DNA of 64,000 bases from Laburnicola sp. R22_1 (lineage: Eukaryota; Ascomycota; Dothideomycetes; Pleosporales; Didymosphaeriaceae). The number at the start of each line of letters is the position of its first letter. The first letter of the stretch is position 1. Below are positions 24,347 through 33,347 of this stretch, piece by piece. Location of the stretch: assembly GCA_014281115.1 (NCBI GenBank), contig JACONQ010000008.1, forward strand, positions 310,001-374,000, given 5' to 3'. Under the pieces are notes generated by a model. The model had not been told where the DNA came from, ran no database searches, and worked only from the letters and a program-made list of their open reading frames with translations. The position numbers and the translations under genes are program-made.

Positions 24347-25180
24347 CCCGAGGTGGATTGAGGATGTGTGGATTAGATCCGCAGTGGAATGATGGTGGTG
24401 GTCGGCATACAAAGGGTGCGCATCATCTCCATGGAGAGTGGTAAAGTAGTGGTTACCGACGTAACTCCTGTCCAACAAAAAGACCTGAGATTTCAGAGGT
24501 CTTCAGACTTATGACATCCCGGCTCCCTGGACCTGATCCGAGCCGCACAACCAGCTTACGCTGCAGCCTCCCAATCCTTTTTATACCATGAAAGGAACAG
24601 CTAGGTAGCTGTAGGTCTTGCCTAGTAGGTGTCGTAGTACTTTTTGTTTATTGGTTCTTTTCTTTTCAGCTCGAAGGTCTTGTGTAGCCGAGTTCGTATA
24701 CTGGATGATTGGCGTCGGCCGGCAGAGTGCATAGCCACAGCTCGTATCATTCGCATAGTTGCAGCAGCAGCTTGTGCAGTGGAATCAACGCAATCGTCTT
24801 GCGAGATGGTACCGTCAAATGTAAAACCAGCGCTACAGCATGTGAAAGGGCTGAGGTGCATATACGAAGGAGCTCGAAGGTATCCGAGTGACCCCACCAA
24901 ACCCTACACTTACAACAAGTAATGTTTCTTAAGCTAGAAGCTTAAAAACTATCCAACATTACCTATAAATAGTACTGTACAGCTTTGGCTTATTAATCAC
25001 AATCTTTTTATTGGAGATATTATTATTTAACAGTACCGTGTTTTGTTAGGTGGTGATCACTAAGTACGAGCTCCTTCCTACACCTCACTCCTAAACACCA
25101 TTTTCCTCGTCGCCTCGCTAGGTTTCGTTATCGCATACTTCACATTTACATAATCCCACTTTGATTCCCCAAGCACGGCC
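24347..25180. promoter_or_regulatory. Shared divergent promoter region
   Basis: This 834 bp stretch separates the start codons of the kinase/ankyrin gene (minus) and the HeLo gene (plus) and must hold both promoters and 5' UTRs. It includes an AT-rich piece at 24915-25040 with a small palindrome (cttaagctagaagcttaa) and tataaatag at about 24965. A minus-strand frame runs on upstream of 24346 to 24478 without an ATG, so a 5' exon is possible. No other gene is supported. Confidence 0.5.
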
Positions 25181-26914
25181 ATGGATCCAGCATCAGCCGC
25201 CGGTCTCGGACTTGCAGTGGCGTCTGCCGCTTTCCAAATCTTCTCAGGCTGTGTCGTCGGATTCCAACTACTCTCCGCCGCGCAAAACCTCGGCTCGGAT
25301 GCCGAATTTCTCATCTGCATGCTGCGATTAGAAGAATACAGACTCCTTCTCTGGGCGCAGCAATCCGGACTCGCCGACGACAGTCTCGACCGGCGGCTCG
25401 ACGAAAAAGTAATAAACATGACGTTGGCCGAGTTGAAAGAGCTCCTTCTCGACACCGCGAAGTTGAAGAAAGATTACAAGCTAGACATTCGGGATGCAGA
25501 CTTGGACGCGTGCCCTGACAAGCCACGGGATCTATCGGGCGCTCTTTCCCAATTCTTGAATAACAGCGACATCAAGACGCAACAAGAGAGGATTCTACGA
25601 CGTGCTGGTGCTGAGCAACGTAAGAACAAATGGCCCAAGCGGGTTTGGTGGGCTGCCGTGGATCGGAAGGGATTCGAGCAACTGCTTATTCGAATCGGAA
25701 CGCTTGTGCAAAGTCTGTTCGAATTCCTGAGTCTTGCTGCACGCGAAGAGACGCGGGAGTCGTTACACTTGATTCGGCTCTCGCTTTTGAGCATCGTGGA
25801 GAAAGTGGACGACGTTCGATTTGCGACGCGCGACATTTCCACTACGCTTGCCCCGGACGAGACCTTGGAGACGGTGGCAGCGCTCCGCAGATTGCAGATC
25901 GACCTATCCGACGATGGGCATGCCGTCTCCGCGGCTAGCAAACCCCCATCTGTATACCGGCAACTCATCCGAGCAGTCCAGGACATAGGGGGCAATGAAC
26001 TCGGACAAATCGCCCTCTACGAGGACGTCCCCGTCTACCTCGAGCGAAAAAAATACACCGCCGCCGACATCGACGGCGCGCGAGCCGTGCAAATCTCCAA
26101 ACGAGTCGAAGAGCTTAGCAAATTCCTGCACATACCCAAAGCTCCGTCCTTCCACTCTCTCCACTGTGCCGGATACTTCCAAAACGCGCTCAACTCCGAA
26201 TATGTCTTCGTATTCGACCGTCCTTCCAGCTCGCTAGCCAAGAACAACAACAACATCGCCCCAGTATCCCTCCTCTCGCTCCTCAAGTCCAAACAAATCC
26301 CCTCCCAAACAGCACGCTTCCACCTAGCAACCAGCCTAGCGACCACACTCCTCCACCTCCACGCGAGCGGCTGGCTCCACAAAGGACTCCGCCCCGCAAA
26401 CATCCTCTTCTTCCCTACCTCCACCCATGACCTACGTACCCTCCACGAGCCCCGCATCGTAGGCTACGAGTACGCGCGGCAAGACAAACCCGGCGAACTG
26501 AGCGACAAGCCGTCGTCCAACCCCGCACAAGACATCTACCGGCATCCCAGAGCGCAGGGCCCCGTGAGCGAAAGCTACACCAAGGCCTTCGATATCTACG
26601 GCCTTGGGATCATGCTTGTCGAGATCGCGTATTGGCGGCCGTGGGAGAGTTTGCTGCGGGAGAAACTGGGCGTCAAGTTGCGGGACGTCAGCGCTGTGAA
26701 GATGCAGGAGGTGCGCGAAAAGGTACTCGCAGAAGCGAATTACGACGCGGATGAGTATCCGCAGAATTTGCGGTTTAGGATGGGGGATGCGTATGCGAGG
26801 GCTACGTTGCAGTGTCTGGGGACTTTGTTTGAGGATGACGCGATGGGGAAGCAGGACTTTGTTGGCGCGTTTTATGAGCTGGTTGTGAGGCGGTTGAGCT
26901 GGTGTCGAGTCTGA
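25181..26914 (+). CDS. HeLo-domain protein with C-terminal pseudokinase (577 aa)
   Basis: A single exon from ATG 25181 (gccATGg context). The first 220 residues fit the fungal HeLo domain (prion-inhibition and propagation, HET-S type): a small hydrophobic first helix (A-A-G-L-G-L-A-V-A-S-A-A-F-Q), the L-R-L-E-E-Y-R-L-L-L-W helix, and the W-W-A-A-V-D-R-K-G-F-E-Q-L-L motif near 160-175. In this family the N-terminal helix bundle inserts in membranes to kill cells (family knowledge). Residues about 270-560 have kinase-fold landmarks, but catalysis looks lost: H-K-G-L-R-P-A-N (about 398-405) replaces HRDLKxxN, and V-G-Y-E-Y replaces the DFG region; F-D-I-Y-G-L-G of the F helix is kept. The architecture resembles MLKL. 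No amyloid motif was recognised at either end. It lies head-to-head with a kinase gene. Confidence 0.8.
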   Translation: MDPASAAGLGLAVASAAFQIFSGCVVGFQLLSAAQNLGSDAEFLICMLRLEEYRLLLWAQQSGLADDSLDRRLDEKVINMTLAELKELLLDTAKLKKDYKLDIRDADLDACPDKPRDLSGALSQFLNNSDIKTQQERILRRAGAEQRKNKWPKRVWWAAVDRKGFEQLLIRIGTLVQSLFEFLSLAAREETRESLHLIRLSLLSIVEKVDDVRFATRDISTTLAPDETLETVAALRRLQIDLSDDGHAVSAASKPPSVYRQLIRAVQDIGGNELGQIALYEDVPVYLERKKYTAADIDGARAVQISKRVEELSKFLHIPKAPSFHSLHCAGYFQNALNSEYVFVFDRPSSSLAKNNNNIAPVSLLSLLKSKQIPSQTARFHLATSLATTLLHLHASGWLHKGLRPANILFFPTSTHDLRTLHEPRIVGYEYARQDKPGELSDKPSSNPAQDIYRHPRAQGPVSESYTKAFDIYGLGIMLVEIAYWRPWESLLREKLGVKLRDVSAVKMQEVREKVLAEANYDADEYPQNLRFRMGDAYARATLQCLGTLFEDDAMGKQDFVGAFYELVVRRLSWCRV

Positions 26915-28429
26915 AGAGAGGTTTGGCTGCCGCAAGGCGCTGTTAACGAATATTCCCCAGGCGTCTGGGAGCGGAATTATCCCGACTTACTGACGATGGA
27001 TGATCGTTCTGCTGGGTAGAGGAGCCTAATAGATATGCCATTTTAGTCTCATAATCTATAAAAGGTTAAGCCGACTATACACGGATAGGAATGAATGAAA
27101 TGTCCTCGCAGCCTCTGTTCATAGTTCCCGGCACCACGCGTCTGGAACATCCAACTCCTTTTTACCTCATATCAATAGTGCTAGGGTCCCGTTTCGCAAA
27201 AGTGTACGAAATGTGCCTTGGCTGCAGTCAGCATACATACAGCTTCCCCAGTGGTACCAAGATCCTCTGTCGAAGATTACAGTACGCATCATTGGACATG
27301 AGGTCCAATCAAGTGCGCTTCCTATTACATACTTAGCCATTCAGGATCATGAACGAAGGAAGCTAGGCAATCGTACAAGCGGGAAGGAATTCGAAAAATT
27401 GTCTTGGTTTGTATTGGGTCGGTGTACTGCAGAAAAAGTGATCAAGTAGAGTGAGTGAGTCGTGCGCTCCGGGCCTCACGCCGTTTCAGAGTGACCTCGA
27501 AAGGCTGCATCCACAGCCCTGGCATTCAGACAAACATCATGGTTGCGCTATGCACAATGACCTCCCGTTTGATTCCTTGGCACAGCTTTAAAGTGAAGAT
27601 ACGTAGGTAGTGGATGTCATTTAGTCCAGGTAATCGAAGAGCAAGTGCAGCGCCCAGAATGTGGAAGTGGCTCGTGGAACTTGCCGCACAAGTCTCCAAG
27701 AAGTTGTGGTCAAAATGGCGGGGTCTCTGCAGGTTACCGGGAAGGCGGTCTGGACAGCCGTTTAGCCAGAAGATCCAACTGCGTAGATGTTGGTCGGGCC
27801 CCGCTACCAGCGCTCTCGCGCGAAGCCTATGGCGATCTCTGCTATACTAACGAACTGCTAGTAAAAAACCTTACAATTGTTACATTCACACCTTGAAATA
27901 GTGATGACTGCTCCTACTGCTTGATGTAGTGAGCAAATGAAGTTACTCTGTAGACTTCGAAAGGCCGGAGACCGGATTTTGGGCCGACATCCAAGACCAA
28001 GTGCGAGATTCGGTATAGACCAAGCTTGATAGCGCACACAAAAAACGGCACCGCGTGAGATGCATTCGCTCCTATTGCCCCGCTTCGTAGCGCATTGTTC
28101 TTTGCGAGTGCGAACTAGTTCGCGTACGAGAGGTGTTGAGCACTGAAGCCTAAGGTACCACCTCCGGTTCCCTGAGCCGTTACCCCTTTCCATGGCTTCC
28201 GCACAGCCTCTCGTCATATGGCCTTTGCGGTTAGAAAACACGCATCGCGGAAGAACGGCGCGAGCTCAGGAACCAAACAAGTAGACTGAGGACGAGATAT
28301 ACTCTCCTGCGTCGTGTATATGTGTATTTAAAGTCGTCTTACGCCCCGAAGTATTGTATTCCCCACCCCATCATCAATCCCCACAATCTACTGCATCCCA
28401 ACAACACGCTTCGCTCCCCGCCATCCAAA
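26915..28429. other. Intergenic, no supported gene
   Basis: Short open frames at 27091-27449 and 27614-27896 (plus) and 27858-28241 (minus) have no recognisable domain and overlap one another. The end of the stretch (about 28320-28330, gtgtatttaaag) looks like a TATA region for the small secreted protein at 28430. Confidence 0.5.
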
Positions 28430-28689
28430 ATGAAGATCACTTCCATCGTCTTCACCGCCGTCGCCATGTTCGCTGCGACCGTTGCCGCGACTCCAGCTCC
28501 TGCCACCGAGGCTCTCGCCGCCGTAGCAGTGGGCGCCACCTTCGACCCTCCCAGCAAGCGGTTCTGCTGCAGTCCTAAGATGTGCTCGTGGGACGACTGC
28601 CATGTAAGTGAATGAACAGCTCAATCACGATTGTAAATATGTGTCTTTTTGTGTCTAACATATTGTAGAACGTTTACGGTTGCTGCTAA
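28430..28689 (+). CDS. Small secreted cysteine-rich peptide precursor (64 aa)
   Basis: Two exons, 28430-28603 and 28669-28689, with a textbook intron (donor GTAAGT, branch tctaac, acceptor TTGTAG). Residues 1-20 form a signal peptide (M-K-I-T-S-I-V-F-T-A-V-A-M-F-A-A, cleavage likely near A-T-A/T-P). A short Ala/Pro-rich pro-region leads to a dibasic Lys-Arg, a Kex2-type site. The predicted mature part is only 20 residues with six cysteines spaced CC-x4-C-x4-C-x5-CC, all in the last third; the terminal CC pair is encoded by exon 2. I do not recognise a named family. Candidate effector, signalling peptide or defence peptide; no activity should be assumed. The gene lies alone between the HeLo gene and the DUF4050 gene. 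Confidence 0.72.
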
Positions 28690-29660
28690 GCGCGCCCAGT
28701 TGCCATTTGCACGGTTCCATTTCACTGCAGAGAAGGAGACTGGATAGTCAACGTGTGGACTCGGTCATTTTGTGATGGAATGGAGCCCTGATATGGCGTC
28801 TATCAGGCATATGATTTTCCTGTTCTTTGCAGATGGAGGGAGGGAGAGGGGTACGTTAGTGGATATATATATACGAAGCAAACACCCTATAAACACGTTG
28901 TCAGTAACCCGAAAACCCACTCAGTGCAGATCTCGACCTTCTAGTTTCTTTGGTTACTATTACTATAAAGTCTCTCATGGAAAAGTAGCAACGAGTCGAC
29001 TAGTGGGTGCATTCACATGGCACTTAATGGTCACTATAATATAACTTTATTTAACTCCCTCGCAAAAGTAACTTAACGCAAGGTGGTAAACTAATTTGAT
29101 TAGAAAGATAGATTCGACGATTAACATTACGAGTTGTTAGGAGTTTGTGTGCCACTAGTTAACCGATGGGAGAATATATAGATAAGAGAAAAGATTATAT
29201 AATATGGCAATGCATCGTAATGGAAAAAATCGCGGATGCGGAGAGAAAGCTATACCTAGCGTTTAATAGTATTTTATACCAGGTACCATCTATGTTTTAT
29301 ACAATTGTAGAAAAGAAAGATTTCTTCCAAGAAGCTAGTTTGTTAATTTGTTTGTTTATTTATTTTTCGTATTTAGTATCAGGAAGAGAAACATCGCAGA
29401 CCTTTTGATATGCGGTACAACGCTGTAAGGGAAAGCTGTTCGTATTTAGTATACTCATGCTATAACCCAATTTCCTTTACTTCAATTCTACTCCGAGAAA
29501 CCAACTCCCAGCTACGCCCAGACAGCCAGCTAGCTACCTGCTACCTCTATCCCGCGACCAAGGGCAGACAATTATCCTGAGCAGTACCCAACTACCTGTT
29601 TCAAATCCCCAAGAACGCTTCTGACGCCAACTTTAGCCAGCCAAGGCACAGGCGCAAAAT
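28690..29660. other. Intergenic, AT-rich in the middle
   Basis: After the peptide gene comes a region that turns AT-rich from about 28860 to 29450 and resembles mildly mutated repeat DNA, though I cannot name it. One open frame (29166-29408) has no coding signature. From about 29450 the composition returns to that of the gene block. Confidence 0.4.
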
Positions 29661-29866
29661 CTAAGGATACATTCCCAAATCCTCCGCAAGAGAATGCACC
29701 TCGTTTACATAAACAAAACTCGGGGCCTGATTCTCCGCGCCAGTCGCCTGATCCGCTTGGAAGAGAGCATCGTGCGGATCCCCGCGACGGTCCTCGGGAT
29801 TCGCATTGCAGCACCGAAAAGCATCGACGAGCCACTGCACCATCGACGACGATTCCGGCTCCGCTA
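29661..29866 (-). CDS. Possible coding exon, unrecognised
   Basis: A minus-strand frame ending at 29661 has a coding-like composition (Q-W-L-V-D-A-F-R-C-C, N-P-E-D-R-R, S-F-V-Y-V-N-E-V-H-S-L-A-E-D). Just upstream is a good intron end: gagctaattg branch-like sequence and gggcacag acceptor near 29867. It may be the last exon of the DUF4050 gene at 29940 or of an unseen gene; I found no donor that joins it in frame to the former. No family recognised. Confidence 0.25.
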
Positions 29867-29939
29867 CTGTGCCCAGAAAGCAATTAGCTCATCTGAGAAA
29901 GGCCAGACTAATCATGATTCTTCGCATGCATGCACTGCA

Positions 29940-30902
29940 TCAGCCCGCTGCAGTGTCGGCAGCAGCAGCAGCGCCATGCCCCCCTTCCCTCCCCTGCGCA
30001 TTATTAAGATGAAATATCTTCTTAACCGAGTCCATGCCCTTTTGCAAATGGGGATGATGGGCAAGAAACGGCTCGCCGCCGTTTTCTGTTGTCCGCACGC
30101 TGGCGAGCGCAGAAGCGCGGTTTTTGCTGCCGGCTAGGGGATCGAGCGGTGCGGCCTTGGGAGGCCACTCACCAGATTCACGCCAGCCCTGGACCAGCGC
30201 TTTGGTCATGTCGGCGAGGTTGATGGGCACTGCGGGGGTGCGCGACGAGACGACGATTTTGTTGAATATGTCTGCGTAGGCGCGCGGGGATATGGATTGG
30301 CGGATGGGGTTGTCGGGGAGGAGCGGGAGCGCGACGGGCACGAGGGTTTCGGAGGAGGCGGAGGCGGGGAGGGTGGTGAGGGGTAAGGCGGAGGAGGCCG
30401 GCGAGTCGACGCTCATGGGCGTGGGCGGGTTCGAGGACGAGGGCTCGCCGCGTGTCTCTGTCTCCGAGGGCGTCTGTTCGGCGTCTGTAGGTTTTTTTGC
30501 ACGGCGCGCCATGCCGTGCTTCTTGGCCGAGGCGACGCCCGTCCACGCATCGCGCCGCTCGACCCATATGCGCAGGCCCTCGTTGACCTTCATCTCCTCC
30601 TCGAGCGCCATCCTCCTCTTCCTATTTCGCCGTTGTGCCTTGCGTTCGAGGGCTTCCCCGATGCTATCCGGCGAGTCGAACTTGTACGGACTGCTGTGGT
30701 CGTCGTTGCCGCGTTCATCGTCGTCGTCGCTCTCACTCGGCGACGAATCGGCATAGAAGCGCTGGCGGAACTCGGTCACGCCACGCACTTCCTCGTCCGA
30801 GGCGGACCAGGCTTCTGGCGGGACGGGCCAGCTCCAGTCGGTGCGCACGCGGTCCTCGAGGAAGCGGCGGGCAGCCCGGGACGCCGACTGGTTGTTCTGC
30901 AT
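29940..30902 (-). CDS. Gag1-like clamp domain (DUF4050) protein, 320 aa
   Basis: The ATG at 30902 has good context (cagccATGc); the frame upstream is open but low in coding character. The N-terminal part has the basic/aromatic stretch A-R-R-F-L-E-D-R-V-R-T-D-W-S-W-P and R-Q-R-F-Y-A-D; the C-terminal part has S-P-R-A-Y-A-D-I-F-N-K-I-V followed by P-A-V-P-I-N-L-A-D-M-T-K-A-L and W-R-E-S-G-E-W-P-P, which I recall as the hallmark of the fungal DUF4050 (Gag1-like clamp) family. The middle is low-complexity, rich in Ser, Pro, Asp and basic residues, and probably disordered. Biochemical role not evident from the sequence. Its 3' end is uncertain (see 29661). Confidence 0.6.
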   Translation of the reverse strand: MQNNQSASRAARRFLEDRVRTDWSWPVPPEAWSASDEEVRGVTEFRQRFYADSSPSESDDDDERGNDDHSSPYKFDSPDSIGEALERKAQRRNRKRRMALEEEMKVNEGLRIWVERRDAWTGVASAKKHGMARRAKKPTDAEQTPSETETRGEPSSSNPPTPMSVDSPASSALPLTTLPASASSETLVPVALPLLPDNPIRQSISPRAYADIFNKIVVSSRTPAVPINLADMTKALVQGWRESGEWPPKAAPLDPLAGSKNRASALASVRTTENGGEPFLAHHPHLQKGMDSVKKIFHLNNAQGREGGHGAAAAADTAAG

Positions 30903-31518
30903 GGCTGCCGCCGCGCGGGGGAGCGAGTGTGCGAGGTTGGCTGTCGACAGTGTGAGTGTGAGTGTGGTGGGGAGAGTAAACAATGGGGTGAGATGAATGG
31001 TAGCGAGATAAAACAGTGGCGTGCTCTGTTCAATGTTGCTTGTTATGTGGAGCTTGTTTTGTGCGGGGCGGAGCTTGACAGCTCGCTTTTTCGGTGCGCT
31101 AGTCGTGACGTCTCGACATGGAGGGGTGGGGCAGGGCAGCCTCAACAACAAGACAGTGGAAAGGTAAACATATCCGTTTCCTTTTCTCGGGCTACCCACC
31201 TATCACATGATCCGTTTGTAATAATAATTAGAATCGAACCCAACACCGATGCGTTGGCGTAACACGTCAATTGTCCACTAGTAAGAACACCGCAGTGTCT
31301 ACTCTCCACCCAGCGGGTCACCGAATCCCCTCCACCAACACAACCCTTACACCCTTCGAGTCCAGCCTCGGCGACGGATTGAAAAAGCCATGCACGCACT
31401 CCACATCCTCGCTGCCCGTCTCGAACAATTCCATCGTCCTTCATAAGGTGGGTTCCGCGACTCAAATCCTTGAACACTGTAAGCATATGTCTCTTCGGTG
31501 TTACCAACGGTACCGTAC
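30903..31518. other. Intergenic between DUF4050 gene and P450 fragment
   Basis: Holds the promoter of the minus-strand DUF4050 gene. The stretch 31200-31518 was searched on the minus strand for the missing second half of the P450 (I-helix, ExxR, heme Cys); none was found. Confidence 0.5.
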
Positions 31519-31596
31519 TAGGACAAAAGTTTGAGTACACTTTTTTACCCCAGGATAAGCAATACCAAGACCAACTGTACTCAAACTTTTGTCCTA
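31519..31596. mobile_element. 78-bp miniature inverted-repeat element (MITE-like)
   Basis: Perfect 21-bp inverted repeats: positions 31519-31539 contain ggacaaaagtttgagtaca and 31576-31596 its exact reverse complement. The outermost TA on each side fits a TA target duplication, as for Tc1/mariner-type elements. The 36-bp centre has no coding capacity. It lies about 25 bp downstream of the last readable P450 splice donor. No second copy was noticed in the window. Confidence 0.8.
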
Positions 31597-31626
31597 TAGC
31601 CATAAGACTGCGAAGGGAAGACCTAC

Positions 31627-32324
31627 CATCATAAGCTGCTGCCACGCGGGCTCGAAATCGGACCTATCGAGCAGTCCATAATCGCTACCAAATGCGACTT
31701 GTCCTATAACATCGGCGGAAAACACAGCGAAGAAGTTGCGCAGATTGATCACGCGACCTCCAGCCCCCCTATGCTCCAGCATTTCACATCCGCGATAAAC
31801 CACCTCTTGGATGGAAGGGCCAAGACTGGATACAGCGCGTTTGGAGAAGAAACCATTCAGAGCAGAGCGCCGTACGCGATGCAGTTCGTGGCCAACTGTC
31901 CCGACGGCGACTAGAGAGGTTCCAAACATGCGGGCCGAGTAGTCCCATTTCTCCGTACGGCGCAATAATGATCCCACATATACAGAGTCGTGGAATGCTG
32001 GATCCGCGACATGGAGCTCACAAGGGTTTATCCTTACTATCGGTCCTGAACCCTGCATTAGCGATGCTCCATAGTACATACCATGTCACTACTGTGCACG
32101 TGCCGTATACTCGATGTAATTAGCTCCTGTATTTTCCAAGAATACCGCCCCATCAACACCACGTCGTAGTAGAACTCGTACCAAAAAGTAAGCGCCGCCA
32201 GTTTGGGTCCCGGGTATCGTGCAATTGGACTGAAGCAAAGACGATAGATGGCGCCAACGACCAGGCATAAGCACGCCGCAAACACCACGAGATGCAGAGA
32301 GTGAGCATGTAAGAAGGCATCCAT
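31627..32324 (-). pseudogene. Cytochrome P450, 5' fragment
   Basis: Exon 1 starts with ATG 32324 and encodes a membrane anchor ([16 protein letters not shown]) and the hinge Y-P-G-P-K-L-A-A. A probable intron, 32110-32046 (donor GTATAC, branch gctaat), joins it in frame to P-I-V-R-I-N-P, W-D-Y-S-A-R-M-F-G and H-x-x-R-R-S-A-L-N-G-F-F (C-helix region), then F-S-A-D-V-I-G-Q-V-A-F-G. It stops at a GTAGGT donor at 31626; nothing coding for the I-helix, ExxR or heme-binding Cys follows, so more than half the protein is missing. Sequence style is that of fungal specialised-metabolism P450s. The 78-bp MITE lies directly downstream. Non-functional as seen. Confidence 0.8.
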
Positions 32325-33347
32325 TGCGCCGCGAACAAACCAGCAATATTTCAGAACAATTGCAGACTTTCATGACGAAAGATAAAGAAAACGCGAGCGA
32401 AAGGATGCGGCGAAAGTGTAAGCGAGCTACTTGTTGGTCGTCTATGGTGCAAACGACGGTATCAGCGTGACGTGATACATAATTGTTGTGTGGCGGCGAA
32501 AACGTCGTGCGATGCGATCAAGGGTCTCGTTCGGTTGGACATGGGCTCGAGGTGGAAAGTCAGCCTTCAAGAGAGGTTCCATGTCTGTTAAGCTGAAATG
32601 CGTATTGCTTGATGCTATTTGAAACGTCCGAGGAAGGAACAAACGCGTGACGTCATCGTCGTCGACGTGAGTTGTGCAGCGGACGCGCCGCTGGGGGGAC
32701 GCGAGCTTTGATGGACTGTAGCGCTTTACTTCAGAGGTATCGATGGAAACCTCTATAGTCCTGTAGATGGGCGTTCCTAGCCGTGGCGCCTGCTGTTAGT
32801 CAGACAGACTCCTTCCACGATTGGTCGATGCGCGATCGCCGATCTCCCGGCTGTTGGAAGTCTCGGATCTTGGTGGTTGCTTGAAAAATATGGACAAGCC
32901 GGGGAAACACAGGGTCTTTGGTAACCGGAACGGTTCGTTGTATACTGTGCATGGTACATGGCACATGATATCTTTGCGAGAGCCTCGTACATGCAGCTCT
33001 GAGCTTTAGCGATAAGCGTCGCGTAGCACGGGCCCAAAATTACATCAATCGCGACTTCCTGCGTGCATCGTGAGAAGGCGCACTCCCACTCCAAACCCAA
33101 CTTACCTCCAACCCTGCCTCTGCCGCTCTCTTCCTCTTCCTCACTCCACCGACCTTTAATCCCTCCCCATTCCGGAATCGGCAGCATTCAGGCACCCTTT
33201 ACTCTGATGATTTCTTTTGGCTCTTCTGTTCTTGACTGTCTGACTACCTACCACTTTGTTTTACTACCGACACCGCCATTCTCCGCAACTCCAAAACCAG
33301 CCGATCCTTCCTTCACCTGCTAACACCCCATCGGCGACCCAGCCATC
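32325..33347. other. Intergenic, divergent promoters
   Basis: Contains the upstream regions of the P450 fragment (minus) and of the GH63-type gene (plus). Pyrimidine-rich sequence precedes the GH63 start (33110-33170 and 33270-33320), typical of fungal promoters. A 136-codon minus frame at 32777-33187 shows no recognisable motif and is not called. Confidence 0.5.

Noticed and set aside
24622..24922. Opposed 92-codon frames in the divergent promoter
   Set aside because: Both strands are open over the same stretch, with no domain and no conserved pattern, so neither is credible.
25474..26935. Several minus-strand frames over the HeLo gene
   Set aside because: Shadows of the plus-strand coding sequence; no motif and no good start context.
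27091..28241. Candidate genes in the gap after the HeLo gene
   Set aside because: The frames overlap each other in different phases, lack recognisable motifs and have no convincing intron structure.
31215..31250. ggttcgattct-like word resembling a tRNA T-loop
   Set aside because: No flanking T-stem, anticodon arm or acceptor stem could be paired.
30292..31262. Long plus-strand frames
   Set aside because: They run antisense to the DUF4050 gene and its promoter and have the Arg/Gly-rich composition of a GC-rich shadow frame.
31200..31518. Missing 3' exons of the P450 downstream of the MITE
   Set aside because: All three minus frames after plausible acceptors were read; none gives I-helix, ExxR or heme-binding sequence.
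32777..33187. 136-codon minus-strand frame upstream of the GH63-type gene
   Set aside because: No motif; covers a pyrimidine-rich promoter region and probably is a chance frame.
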